Origin: Aquimarina sp. BL5
GTDB taxonomy: Bacteria; Bacteroidota; Bacteroidia; Flavobacteriales; Flavobacteriaceae
Direction of reading: 5' to 3'
Assembly (NCBI RefSeq): GCF_003443675.1
Contig: NZ_CP031963.1
Coordinates: 3,247,501 to 3,311,500 of the forward strand
Length of the DNA stretch: 64,000 nt
A model generated the notes under the pieces. The model was given only the letters and a program-made list of their open reading frames with translations, had not been told where the DNA came from and searched no databases. Within the stretch, counting starts at the first letter, position 1; each line of letters opens with the position of its first letter. The position numbers and the translations under genes are program-made. Below, one piece after another: positions 45,201 through 53,217 of the stretch.

Positions 45201-45967
45201 AAAGGAGCATCAACAGAAAAAACACCAACATCTTCATTGATTGTGGCTCTAAGGAGTTCCCAAGTACGACCACCATTTCGTGATTTGTATATACCCGACC
45301 CTTGATAAAAAGCACCACCTGCTCCTGCAGAATTACCCGAACGCTCACCTGATGCATAATACCAAGTAAAACTATGTCTTGGTCTTGGGTCTTGTACAAT
45401 TGCTGTAATACTTGGGCTCTGGAAAGACCTTGTCACTTTTCTCCAAGACTGGCCTCCGTTTTCAGATCTCCAAAGACCTCCAGAAACACCTCCTGCAAGA
45501 ATTACATTTTCGTTTGTACGATCAATAGCCAAAGCACGAGTTCTGCCGCCTACATTAAACGGCCCTCTGTTTTTCCAGAAAGAAAATCTACCTGCTTTCG
45601 AAGATTTCGGAGCTGTTGCAAGTGATTTTTCAGAATCATCACTAGTATTGATCTTACCAGAAAACTGAAGCTCAGCTTTTCTAATGCCATCAGGAATTTT
45701 TCCAGTATAAGGGTTTTTTAAACGAGCAAACTCAAATTCTGATCGTTCAATAGCATTGTCACCTTTCCGCTCAAGGGGTGTTTTTGAATCTGTAGATCCT
45801 TTTTTGCTATCAAACATTTTTGTTTGCTTATACAACTGATGACCTTTATTCGGTTTTGGATCAGCACTCGTTTTTAATTGTTGTGTTTGAGAAGTTACAG
45901 AATAGGTTGTGAAAACCAATGTACAAACACACAGACCTCTTTTGAGGCATTGCAGAATTGTATTCAT
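42248..45967 (-). CDS. T9SS-secreted BNR/VPS10-like beta-propeller protein
   Basis: The 1239-aa product has a signal peptide (near residues 10-27, VCTLVFTTYSVTSQ), many Asp-box/BNR repeats (SENGGQSWRKV, SRNGGRTWELL, SQDGGNTFTEV, SEDGGNTWTEI, TEDGGDTWTNI), a cadherin-like stretch and an all-beta module. A type A T9SS sorting domain ends it (AVYPNPSSNEFFFNL ... GLYYAKISGTKSN ... KLLKR). So it is exported through the type IX system and anchored or released outside. It resembles the 26054-29161 protein in the propeller only. Function likely binding or glycan-related. Confidence 0.92.
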   Translation of the reverse strand: MNTILQCLKRGLCVCTLVFTTYSVTSQTQQLKTSADPKPNKGHQLYKQTKMFDSKKGSTDSKTPLERKGDNAIERSEFEFARLKNPYTGKIPDGIRKAELQFSGKINTSDDSEKSLATAPKSSKAGRFSFWKNRGPFNVGGRTRALAIDRTNENVILAGGVSGGLWRSENGGQSWRKVTRSFQSPSITAIVQDPRPRHSFTWYYASGERSGNSAGAGGAFYQGSGIYKSRNGGRTWELLRATINEDVGVFSVDAPFDLINSIVIDPTNGDVYAGTITGVQRSQDGGNTFTEVLSGGFDTFAEVTISSTGQLYATMDSGSAPNNGYFTSEDGGNTWTEITPDFLPEAYGRSVMGIDPSNEDIVYFFTANQTQGIASPAFLHRYNASASEEEPWTDLTGNLPGDIGSRGGTFNIQGGYDMVVKVSPSDSNLVFVGGTNLYRSTTGFTTPAGAGDWIAGYSSSTPEAFNLYTNNHPDQHALLFYPSNPNRVLNGHDGGVSVTEDITAVNPGEPVTWTSLSNGYLTTQPYHVAFDPEPNTDDLVAGFQDNGTWFTNSTDSDAIWQSDFGGDGAYSAIADNGRTRYVSSQGGNVFRFNFDEEGVFESFSAVEPAGAAGFAFINPFILDPNNDNIMYMPAGNTIWRNNDLDELPLFTNTNATENWVNITSSSTPDGSTISALEVSKFPVANRLYYGTNSGIVFRMDNANIDNQQAVDITSGKGLPAGFVNDINIDPSNADRVIVTYSNYGIPSVFVTEDGGDTWTNISGNLEENADGTGNGPSVRSTAFLGGSTSRIGARLQRIFAATSTGLYSTRGLNGQNTVWRKENFAIGNAVTDEVVTRKDGFIAVASHGNGLFSARFPINANPLPESNLSVAFLLDDFGVDENNEETVIDVTGLFVQSQGLPIDIELINSDPELVTTVLSGNTLTLSYTPDSVGAASIGLIATSGEEQVSEGFTVTVSEPSIYEQTNTQIGTLPSQNFLDFGGLAQSADDFTVPEGNTWNIDRILAFGGLRGTPSFNSATIVIYENNAGLPGDEIYNSGGIAPISELDNSNLNILLPEIVTLKSGEYWISIYVNLAFNPGTNQWFWASQDNVIGEETQFRDAANIFGLGATDWSTASVVFERTPLDQIFQIFGDIIGSDIEPIVPEAEAPLTTLDFTKDIAVYPNPSSNEFFFNLGDTISKSSKSVSINIFNSTGNLIHTISDVNSSANITWDASSLASGLYYAKISGTKSNTVVKLLKR

Positions 45968-46056
45968 ATTATGAGTTGATTTTGTGTGAACACTAAAGTT
46001 AACTCATTGACAATAAAATACTTGTTAAAATATTATCAAAATATAATACTATTTTA

Positions 46057-46431
46057 TTAATTAGGTTGAAGCATAATTTCTCTGCTTTCGGTAATCACGT
46101 GACAGATGTCTTTATCTACGATAATCGGAATAGTGGAGGTAAATGTTTCATAACCATTACCACTAACGGTTATGATATAAGTTCCTGTTCGCTCATAAGC
46201 TCCCACAAATGTATTAGAATCAGGTAGAAGCTGAAGTGTTTCTGTATAGTTATTATCTTTCGCTACGACAGTAATTCCAGTAACTAAAAACATATCGCTA
46301 GTACTATCTGTTAAAGTAATTTCTAGTCCGGGTCTGGCCTCTGTTGTACAAAAAACAGGGTCTGATGTATCTTGTTCATCTATATTACAAGCCGAACAAA
46401 TTACTAAAAGAATTAAAATTAATTTCTTCAT
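46057..46431 (-). CDS. Small lipoprotein with carboxypeptidase-regulatory-like fold
   Basis: The 124-aa product has lipobox LILLVICSACNI (Cys at about 15) and a single beta-sandwich domain (ARPGLEITLTDSTS, FVGAYERTGTYIITVSGNGY). GTYIITVSGNGYE resembles the end of carboxypeptidase-regulatory or PEGA-like domains. It lies 89 bp upstream of the 1239-aa gene's start on the same strand, so the two may be co-expressed. Confidence 0.78.
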   Translation of the reverse strand: MKKLILILLVICSACNIDEQDTSDPVFCTTEARPGLEITLTDSTSDMFLVTGITVVAKDNNYTETLQLLPDSNTFVGAYERTGTYIITVSGNGYETFTSTIPIIVDKDICHVITESREIMLQPN

Positions 46432-46584
46432 ATCTCTTTTACATATTTATAGTAAAGATGCAATTATAAGGTTGTGGTTGCGTCTTTATTTTTACGAAGA
46501 TATATATTCATTATAAAATTACTTTATTTTTACTAGTTTCATAAGGAGCTCCTTTCATTAAAACTAAAGATAATAGCCGTAATA

Positions 46585-46624
46585 AAAAAGTATCCTTTCT
46601 TATTTAAAAAAAAGGATACTTTTA
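46585..46624 (-). terminator. Bidirectional-looking terminator after the aldehyde dehydrogenase gene
   Basis: AAAAGTATCCTTT pairs with AAAGGATACTTTT over a short loop, with A and T runs on both flanks. It begins 20 bases past the stop at 46645. It could also serve transcripts from the other strand. Confidence 0.7.
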
Positions 46625-46644
46625 AGATATACAGTCTTATTTTT

Positions 46645-48198
46645 TTACAAATCAAATTTAATCCCTTGAGCTAAAGGCAATTCAGTTGTGTAATTTATTG
46701 TATTAGTTTGTCTACGCATATACACTTTCCAAGCATCCGAACCAGATTCTCTACCTCCACCGGTTTCTTTTTCTCCTCCAAAAGCTCCTCCGATTTCGGC
46801 ACCAGAAGTTCCTATATTTACATTCGCAATTCCACAATCAGATCCTGCATGAGATAAGAATCTTTCAGCCTCGCGAAGGTTATTAGTCATAATAGCGGAA
46901 GATAGTCCTTGAGCTACACCATTCTGAACATCAATCGCATTTTCTACATCACCACTATATTTTAATAAATATAAAACTGGTGCAAACGTTTCGTGCTGAA
47001 CAATTTCGAATGAATTATCAGCTTCTGCTATTGCTGGTTTTACATAACATCCACTTTCATATCCTTCTCCAGACAGCACACCGCCTTCTACAACAATATT
47101 CCCGCCTTCTTCAACTACTTTTTCTAAAGCATTTTGATATCCTTTTACCGCATCTTTGTCAATAAGAGGACCTACGTGATTATTTTCATCTAATGGATTT
47201 CCTATACGTAATTGCTTATACGCATCAACTACTGCGTTTTTTACTGTATCATACACGGATTCGTGAATGATCAATCTTCTAGTAGATGTACATCGTTGTC
47301 CAGCAGTTCCTACTGCACCGAACACAGCACCAATAACTGTCATTTTAATATCCGCATCCGGTGTTACAATGATTGCATTATTACCACCTAACTCTAATAG
47401 TGATTTACCTAAACGCTGTCCTACAGTTGCTCCAACAATTTTACCCATTCTGGTAGATCCTGTTGCAGAAATTAGTGGCATACGCTTATCAGTGGTCATC
47501 ATCTCACCTACTTTATAGTCACCATTAATAAGACAAGAAATTCCCTCAGGAAGATCATTGTCTTTTAAAACTTTAGCAATAATATTCTGACAAGCAATTC
47601 CACACAATGGTGTTTTTTCACTTGGTTTCCATACACATACATCACCACAAATCCATGCTAAAGCTGTATTCCATGCCCAAACTGCCACTGGAAAGTTAAA
47701 TGCAGAGATAATCCCAACAATTCCCATTGGATGATATTGTTCATACATCCTATGTCCTGGTCGCTCCGAATGCATAGTCAATCCGTGTAATTGTCTTGAT
47801 AATCCAACCGCAAAATCACAGATATCAATCATTTCCTGTACTTCTCCTAGTCCTTCTTGATACGATTTACCCATTTCGTAAGAAACAAGCTTACCTAGTG
47901 GTTCTTTTAAAACACGTAGCTCTTCTCCAAACTGTCTTACGATTTCTCCTCTAAGAGGTGCTGGCTTTATCTTCCATGATTTAAACGCTGATTGTGCTTT
48001 TTCTATCACTTTTTCGTAATCATCAGTAGTGGTAGTTGTCACTTTCCCGATTAAATTACCATCTACAGGAGAAAAAGATGATATTTCTTCTCCATTAGAA
48101 AACCAATCAGAACCTGTAGAAGTTCCTTTATTTAGATCAGAAACACCTAATTGCTTTAATGCTTCTTTTATTCCAAAATCTGTTGCTATAGCTGCCAT
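46645..48198 (-). CDS. ALDH7-type aldehyde dehydrogenase
   Basis: The 517-aa product is close in length and motifs to the ALDH7 (antiquitin/AmaB) group: SAFNFPVAVWAWNTALAWIC, VWKPSEKTPLCGIA, SATGSTRMGKIVGATVGQRL, LELGGNNAIIV (catalytic Glu) and GTAGQRCTSTRRLI (catalytic Cys). ALDH7 oxidises alpha-aminoadipic semialdehyde (lysine breakdown). The neighbouring 3-hydroxyanthranilate dioxygenase, 165 bp upstream on the same strand, makes a link with tryptophan breakdown possible but not shown. A TATCTTTA box stands at 48227-48234. Confidence 0.93.
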   Translation of the reverse strand: MAAIATDFGIKEALKQLGVSDLNKGTSTGSDWFSNGEEISSFSPVDGNLIGKVTTTTTDDYEKVIEKAQSAFKSWKIKPAPLRGEIVRQFGEELRVLKEPLGKLVSYEMGKSYQEGLGEVQEMIDICDFAVGLSRQLHGLTMHSERPGHRMYEQYHPMGIVGIISAFNFPVAVWAWNTALAWICGDVCVWKPSEKTPLCGIACQNIIAKVLKDNDLPEGISCLINGDYKVGEMMTTDKRMPLISATGSTRMGKIVGATVGQRLGKSLLELGGNNAIIVTPDADIKMTVIGAVFGAVGTAGQRCTSTRRLIIHESVYDTVKNAVVDAYKQLRIGNPLDENNHVGPLIDKDAVKGYQNALEKVVEEGGNIVVEGGVLSGEGYESGCYVKPAIAEADNSFEIVQHETFAPVLYLLKYSGDVENAIDVQNGVAQGLSSAIMTNNLREAERFLSHAGSDCGIANVNIGTSGAEIGGAFGGEKETGGGRESGSDAWKVYMRRQTNTINYTTELPLAQGIKFDL

Positions 48199-48363
48199 GT
48201 TTTTTGAATTATATTTTTAAAGATGGTAAAGATACTGTGTTTTGAAGATATATTAAATTTTGACCTGTTATATTGATGATTTTGAATAATATTTTAAAAA
48301 AACATCCTTAAAAAAATCAATCTTATATTATTACTAAAAGTTTTAGATTAAATTGACTCTTTA

Positions 48364-48900
48364 TTATTCTGTAATAAATCTCTTGTCTACTGGCATTTCT
48401 ACACCACAATCATTGCAAGTTCTTAAAGATTTATTTCCATAAAAATCTTTAAAATGTTTTAGAAAATCCTTCTCAATATCATGCAACTTAAAATATACCT
48501 CGTGTAATTTGTTATTGCAGTTGTCGCAAAACCATAATAATCCATCTTCTGCCTCAAGATCAACTCGCTTTCTTTCTATTACAAGTCCAATAGATCCTTC
48601 ATAACGAACCGGAGAATGAGGTACTTTTGCAGGATGTAGATACATATCACCTGGTCCCAACTTCATGGTTTTTTTTTCACCATCTTCCTGAATATGGACT
48701 TCTATCTCTCCTTCTAACTGATAGAATAGCTCTTCTGTTTCATTATAGTGATAGTCCTTTCTGGCGTTTGGCCCGGCGACAATCATAACAATATAATCTC
48801 CCGCTTCTTTGTATAAATTTTTATTACCAACTGGTGGTTTTAATGTATCTCTATTTTCTTCTATCCACTTATTAAGATTAAAAGGTCTTTGGATTGCCAT
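48364..48900 (-). CDS. nbaC: 3-hydroxyanthranilate 3,4-dioxygenase
   Basis: The 178-aa cupin opens the ring of 3-hydroxyanthranilate, a step of tryptophan/kynurenine breakdown or of quinolinate synthesis for NAD. Visible: iron-binding DYHYNETEELFYQLEGEIEV (His, Glu), MYLHPAKVPHSPVRYEGS (His and substrate Arg), and a C-terminal rubredoxin-like site (FCDNCNN, then TCNDCGVEM). The other kynurenine-pathway genes are not in the window. Confidence 0.96.
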   Translation of the reverse strand: MAIQRPFNLNKWIEENRDTLKPPVGNKNLYKEAGDYIVMIVAGPNARKDYHYNETEELFYQLEGEIEVHIQEDGEKKTMKLGPGDMYLHPAKVPHSPVRYEGSIGLVIERKRVDLEAEDGLLWFCDNCNNKLHEVYFKLHDIEKDFLKHFKDFYGNKSLRTCNDCGVEMPVDKRFITE

Positions 48901-48982
48901 ACTTATTTATATTTTGAAATATAAAATTAAGGAAATGGTAGTGAATCTTTCTAAAAACTAAAGTAATCTTATCTAAAAAAAT

Positions 48983-49010
48983 AAAAGCGGACCAAAGTCC
49001 GCTTATTTTT
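48983..49010 (-). terminator. Terminator of the GG-leader peptide gene
   Basis: AAGCGGAC and GTCCGCTT pair across a CAAA loop. On the minus strand the stem is followed by TTTATTTTTTT. It starts five bases beyond the stop codon at 49015. Confidence 0.85.
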
Positions 49011-49014
49011 AGGT

Positions 49015-49227
49015 TTAGCAACCTGTATCTTCATATTCTAAACTTCCATCCGTTGGACAAGGGTCTGAACACGATTGTGTAATTAAAATTGGAAAAGGCC
49101 TATTTCCTGGTCTGAATACACAAGCACAGCACTCATCAAAAAATGGGAAACCTCCTCCTTGAATGGATTTCTGTGCAATCTTACTTAACTTTTTACTGTT
49201 GTCGATGTTTAAAATTTTTTTAAGCAT
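49015..49227 (-). CDS. Double-glycine-leader Cys-rich peptide (bacteriocin-like precursor)
   Basis: I take the ATG at 49227 (70 aa). The upstream extension to 49338 has no leader-like character. The first ~25 residues, MLKKILNIDNSKKLSKIAQK followed by SIQGG, form a double-glycine leader. The core (GFPFFDECCACVFRPG onward) has six Cys, arranged ECCAC, SC, PC and a terminal GC. Such Bacteroidota peptides are cut and exported by C39-peptidase ABC transporters, but none is in the window. Its own terminator follows. It may be a bacteriocin, a signal or a RiPP precursor; the call rests on the leader. Confidence 0.75.
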   Translation of the reverse strand: MLKKILNIDNSKKLSKIAQKSIQGGGFPFFDECCACVFRPGNRPFPILITQSCSDPCPTDGSLEYEDTGC

Positions 49228-49487
49228 AATATAAAATTGATTTGTTATGTAATTAAAGATAAAAAAAGAATATGGTCTTTTGTTATCTTTAGCACAAAAC
49301 ACATCCTCAATTTCATCAATTTGAGGTCTTATTATCAAATACTTATGCTCATCTTCAATAACATATAAAAAAGGGTTTTTTTAATATGAAAACATTGATA
49401 ATCTTATAAAAAACTTGCGACATTACGATATAAGTTCGGAATTAGTTCCAGTAGGAATTTTGCCATTACAAAGCGATATGTCACTAA

Positions 49488-49532
49488 AAAGAAATCGCCC
49501 AGACAAGATTTCTCTTGTAGAGCGATTTCCAA
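49488..49532 (-). terminator. Long hairpin terminator of the 307-aa lipoprotein gene
   Basis: GAAATCGC (49491-49498) pairs with GCGATTTC (49522-49529) and an inner ACAAGA/TCTTGT stem lies within. On the minus strand TTTTT follows. It ends about 47 bases after the stop at 49579. The rest of the 49228-49578 gap shows no gene. Confidence 0.65.
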
Positions 49533-49578
49533 CTAAATAACCAACCAAAAAAATTTATATCGTCTAGCGCGACTTGTT

Positions 49579-50502
49579 TTATTTTGAAAGCTTCATAAAA
49601 TCAGCTTTTTTTAATCTTTTCTTATCATTCTGCGATGGTTTTCCATCTTTAGAATTTTTAAACTGTAGGTATCCTCTACCAACAAATTCATAAATAGTTC
49701 CCGAAACAGGATGTAATAATTCTATCTTACTATCATTTATAACGGTCAACTCGAAATATTCATTGCCCAAATAATCGTAATCAAGTGTTAAATTTTTCAT
49801 ATAGAAATTATTAGCAACATCTTCTACAGCATAATACCCTGTATAATCGTAGTATATATCATTGATATTAGACACGTTAACATCTTCTGAACTTCTAAAA
49901 TTATCTCCTGATCCGTAATACAAAAACTGTAAATAGTTTTCGTTATCAAACTCATTTAAAGCTCCAAACTCACTAGTATATACTTTTTCCCAAGTTGTAT
50001 ACTCGTGCAAGAAGTAATGTATATTGTCATAGAATACTCTATCATAATCAAAAGTGTTTCTTTGATATCCTATCAAATAATAACTCGTATTCGTAACTCC
50101 GTCATATAATCTTATTTCATTATTTCCATTTTGGATTACATCCAGACTATATGTCCCGTCTATGTCATGACTAATATCTACTTCCATACCAAAAGTGTTG
50201 TAAAACCCAACATCCAAACCAAAACCGTTTCCGTTGCTTCCAATCCCCACCAGATTATTATTGGCATAAAAGGTTCCATTTTTAAACGAAACTGTAAATG
50301 CTTTCTGAAGGAAAGGAATCTCTCCATTACCTTGGGTACGTTCTATATCTACATACCATATTTCGTATGTGTTTAATAAATCATTCAAAGAAATAGAAGG
50401 CTCTTCGATGTAAATATCATCTTCTACAATAACTTCTGCTACACAGGAAGTTAAAAGCATTGAACCTAAGAGAAAAGCCGAAAGTAATTTTAAAGTCTTC
50501 AT
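49579..50502 (-). CDS. Lipoprotein, unknown function (Flavobacteriaceae type)
   Basis: The 307-aa product has a lipobox (LLGSMLLTSCVAE, Cys at about 20). A beta-rich, Tyr/Asn/Asp-rich body follows with two repeated-looking halves (SISLNDLLNTYEIWYVDIER; then EYTTWEKVYTSEFG and NYLQFLYYGSGDN). From memory, relatives in databases often carry a misleading nicotinic-acid-mononucleotide adenylyltransferase label; no nucleotidyltransferase motif is present here. It ends in a basic tail (NDKKRLKKADFMKLSK). Likely surface-exposed. Confidence 0.78.
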   Translation of the reverse strand: MKTLKLLSAFLLGSMLLTSCVAEVIVEDDIYIEEPSISLNDLLNTYEIWYVDIERTQGNGEIPFLQKAFTVSFKNGTFYANNNLVGIGSNGNGFGLDVGFYNTFGMEVDISHDIDGTYSLDVIQNGNNEIRLYDGVTNTSYYLIGYQRNTFDYDRVFYDNIHYFLHEYTTWEKVYTSEFGALNEFDNENYLQFLYYGSGDNFRSSEDVNVSNINDIYYDYTGYYAVEDVANNFYMKNLTLDYDYLGNEYFELTVINDSKIELLHPVSGTIYEFVGRGYLQFKNSKDGKPSQNDKKRLKKADFMKLSK

Positions 50503-50667
50503 AAGCTATGTGTTTTTAATTTTATCTGCTCTTTTTATTGTTTTTTTACTTGTCAGATAGAATTCGCCATAGAACGTTTAGTTTTGTATCAACATATTCT
50601 AATGGCTCATTTCAAATAAGAGAAACCAAAACGTGTGCCAAAAATATATTCAATTGATTATCAACTG

Positions 50668-50698
50668 TTTATTTTGAGGCGTATTTTGCTTATTTTTG
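50668..50698 (+). promoter_or_regulatory. Putative gpsA promoter
   Basis: TTTA at 50668-50671 and TATTTTTG at 50691-50698, an exact TAnnTTTG match, are 19 bases apart. A start near 50704 would leave a 13-base leader before the ATG at 50717. The alternative TTG codon at 50696 lies inside the -7 box, so it cannot be the start. Confidence 0.55.
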
Positions 50699-50716
50699 AG
50701 CTCACAATCATTTTAC

Positions 50717-51712
50717 ATGGATAAAGAATTAAAATTTGCCGTAATCGGTGGTGGTAGTTGGGCTACTGCCATTGTAAAAATGCTAACAGAAAACCTGAAT
50801 GAGGTTGGCTGGTATATGAGAAGTGCATACGCTGTAGAACACCTCAAAAGGCAACAACATAATCCTAACTATCTAAGCTCTGTAGAGTTTAACCTTGAGC
50901 AGTTAAAACTTACCAATGATATTAACGAAGCTGTGGAATATGCAGATTATCTCATTTTTGCGATTCCTTCTGCATTCTTACATACCGAATTAGAAAAACT
51001 TACTGCCTCATTAAAGGATAAAGTTATTTTTTCTGCTATTAAAGGAATTGTCCCTGAAACCGGATTAATTGTTGGCGAACATTTTCATGATGTGTATAAT
51101 ATTCCCTTTGATAATATTGGGGTGATTACCGGTCCATGTCATGCAGAGGAAGTGGCATTAGAGCGTCTTTCCTACTTAACAATTGCTTCTAATGATGAAG
51201 CAAAAGCAGAGATTATAGCAAAAAACCTAAGTAGTGAATATATCAAATGCAAAGTTAGTGATGATATCATCGGAACTGAATATGCCGCTGTATTAAAAAA
51301 TATTTATTCTGTTGCCGCAGGAATTGCTCACGGTTTAGGATATGGAGACAATTTTCAGAGTGTATTGATGAGTAATGCTATTCGCGAAATGAAACGTTTT
51401 ATTAAGAAGATTCATAAAATGAAACGTAATATCAACGATTCAGCATACTTAGGAGATCTGCTGGTTACTGGCTATTCTATTTTTTCTCGTAATCGTATGT
51501 TTGGCAATATGATTGGTAAAGGGTACACTGTAAAAAGTGCTCAAATGGAAATGAATATGGTTGCCGAGGGATACTATGCGGCCAAAACAGCTTATGAACT
51601 AGATGCAACCAGTAGTACGCGTACCCCAATTATTGATGCTGTTCATGACATATTATACGAAAACAAAAACCCTAAAAAGATATTTAAAAAACTAACAGAT
51701 AAGCTGGATTAA
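50717..51712 (+). CDS. gpsA: NAD(P)H-dependent glycerol-3-phosphate dehydrogenase
   Basis: The 331-aa product reduces dihydroxyacetone phosphate to glycerol-3-phosphate for phospholipid synthesis. Motifs: FAVIGGGSWATAIVKML (dinucleotide-binding GGGSWA), IFAIPSAFLH, VITGPCHAEEVALERLSY, and EYAAVLKNIYSVAAGIAHGL with the catalytic Lys. I use the ATG at 50717 because an upstream TTG falls in the promoter. Length is normal. Confidence 0.96.
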   Translation: MDKELKFAVIGGGSWATAIVKMLTENLNEVGWYMRSAYAVEHLKRQQHNPNYLSSVEFNLEQLKLTNDINEAVEYADYLIFAIPSAFLHTELEKLTASLKDKVIFSAIKGIVPETGLIVGEHFHDVYNIPFDNIGVITGPCHAEEVALERLSYLTIASNDEAKAEIIAKNLSSEYIKCKVSDDIIGTEYAAVLKNIYSVAAGIAHGLGYGDNFQSVLMSNAIREMKRFIKKIHKMKRNINDSAYLGDLLVTGYSIFSRNRMFGNMIGKGYTVKSAQMEMNMVAEGYYAAKTAYELDATSSTRTPIIDAVHDILYENKNPKKIFKKLTDKLD

Positions 51713-51775
51713 TAGGTCCATCCAAAAGTTCTCACCTATTGAAGAATAGGCAACATTTAACCAATAACCTCATTA

Positions 51776-52021
51776 ATGGACCGTCAAAGTAATACTAACA
51801 AAAAACAACCGAATAACCCTTTACACGGAATGAAGTTGTTAACTATATTAGAATTGTTAGTAGAACATTATGGATGGGAAAAATTAGCTAATAAAATTCC
51901 CATTAACTGTTTCAAAAATGATCCATCAATTAAATCTAGTCTCAAGTTTTTAAGAAAAACACAATGGGCAAGAGATAAAGTTGAAGATCTTTATCTGGAA
52001 TTTGACAGAAAAACAAGATAG
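51776..52021 (+). CDS. VF530/DUF2132 family protein
   Basis: The 81-aa product matches the VF530 pattern: [40 protein letters not shown] and [15 protein letters not shown]. Members are small helical proteins with a reported DNA-binding-like fold; cellular role unknown. It lies 63 bp after gpsA on the same strand. Confidence 0.9.
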   Translation: MDRQSNTNKKQPNNPLHGMKLLTILELLVEHYGWEKLANKIPINCFKNDPSIKSSLKFLRKTQWARDKVEDLYLEFDRKTR

Positions 52022-52115
52022 AAGATATGCTTACTAGATAAAAAATAGTTTTGTAATCTTTCATATCAATTTTATAACTACAGACAGGAACTTCTTAAAA
52101 AGCGTTATTTCTTTG

Positions 52116-52123
52116 TAACTTTA
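52116..52123 (+). promoter_or_regulatory. -7-like box directly before the first NTF2-like gene
   Basis: TAACTTTA at 52116-52123 is one base off TAnnTTTG and ends five bases before the ATG at 52129. No clear -33 element is visible. The same spacing is seen at two other genes. Confidence 0.4.
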
Positions 52124-52128
52124 TAAAC

Positions 52129-52575
52129 ATGAAAGAGCTTATTGAAACATTTTATACCGGCTTAAATGAACAAAATGCAGAAAAGATGATATCCTGTTAT
52201 CATGAAGATGTAGTTTTTGAAGATCCTGCTTTTGGAAAACTAAATAGTGATAGAGCCAAAAAAATGTGGAAAATGCTTTGTAAAAATGGGAAAGATATGA
52301 AAATAGAATTCTCTAAAATAGAAGCGAATGATCAAAAAGGGTCTGCACACTGGGAAGCCTGGTATACTTTTAGTCAAACAGGAAGATCTGTTCATAATAG
52401 TATTGATGCAGAATTCGAATTTAAAGATGGTAAAATTATAAAACATATAGATCATTTTAATCTACACCAATGGGCTTCGCAAGCCATTGGATGGAAAGGT
52501 AAATTATTAGGAGGGACCAATTTCTTTAAGAAAAAACTACAGCAACAAACCAATAGATTACTTGATAAGTTTTAA
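52129..52575 (+). CDS. NTF2-like (SnoaL-type) protein, copy 1
   Basis: The 148-aa product fits the NTF2-like cone fold: LIETFYTGLNEQNAEKMISC at the N-terminus (YHEDVVFEDPAFGKL), a central GSAHWEAWYTF strand and a late EFKDGKIIKHIDHFNLHQWA. Members are enzymes, binding proteins or adaptors; the acidic and His residues do not settle which. It is a tandem paralog of the gene at 52745, and a rhodanese gene follows. Confidence 0.9.
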   Translation: MKELIETFYTGLNEQNAEKMISCYHEDVVFEDPAFGKLNSDRAKKMWKMLCKNGKDMKIEFSKIEANDQKGSAHWEAWYTFSQTGRSVHNSIDAEFEFKDGKIIKHIDHFNLHQWASQAIGWKGKLLGGTNFFKKKLQQQTNRLLDKF

Positions 52576-52744
52576 GCAAATTAACTTAAGGGTATTTTAA
52601 CTAATAAATAAAAAATAGGAAGTATTAAATGCTTATTTTTCAATTGTTTTTAATAGTTAGAAAGCATTTGTTAATAGAGATAGTTTTTAACCACAACTTA
52701 AAAGTTATTATGAATTGAACTGTTTTTTAGAAATTTGAATTAAA

Positions 52745-53203
52745 ATGACAGAGTTAGTTAATACTTTTTATACTGCATTAAGTGATCACGACGCAGAAAA
52801 AATGGTTTCCCTTTACCATGATGAAATTGTTTTTAAAGATCCAATTTTTGGTGAGTTGAAGGGTCAAACAGCTAAAAAAATGTGGTATTGGCTTCTGGAA
52901 AATGGTCCAGACATGAGGATCAAATATTCTAATGTTAAAGGCAATGACTCTACAGGTTCTGCATACTGGGAGGCTCGATACACTTTCGGTTTAGAAAAAA
53001 AGCCCGTTATCAATAAAGTAAAAGCCAACTTTGAATTTGAAAATGGTAAAATAATTAAGCATACCGATGATTTCAGTTTACATCGCTGGGCAGCACAAAG
53101 CATGGGTTGGAAAGGAAAAATTATGGGTGGAACTATTTATTTTAAAAAAAAATTACAATTCAAATCCAGAACCATGCTTAAAAACTATCATATACCTTCC
53201 TAA
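52745..53203 (+). CDS. NTF2-like (SnoaL-type) protein, copy 2
   Basis: The 152-aa product is paralogous along its length to 52129-52575: VNTFYTALSDHDAEKMVSLY, DPIFGELKGQTAKKMWY, GSAYWEARYTFG, EFENGKIIKHTDDFSLHRWA. Divergence is moderate, so the duplication is not recent. It is only 14 bp before the rhodanese gene, which suggests co-transcription. Function unknown. Confidence 0.9.
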   Translation: MTELVNTFYTALSDHDAEKMVSLYHDEIVFKDPIFGELKGQTAKKMWYWLLENGPDMRIKYSNVKGNDSTGSAYWEARYTFGLEKKPVINKVKANFEFENGKIIKHTDDFSLHRWAAQSMGWKGKIMGGTIYFKKKLQFKSRTMLKNYHIPS

Positions 53204-53217
53204 AATAACATAGTATA

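Noticed and set aside
49228..49338. Longer 107-aa version of the GG-leader peptide gene
   Set aside because: The extra 37 residues do not resemble a leader and would move the double-glycine site away from the N-terminus.
50696..50698. TTG at 50696 as the gpsA start
   Set aside because: It lies inside an exact -7 promoter box and the ATG at 50717 gives the normal GpsA N-terminus.
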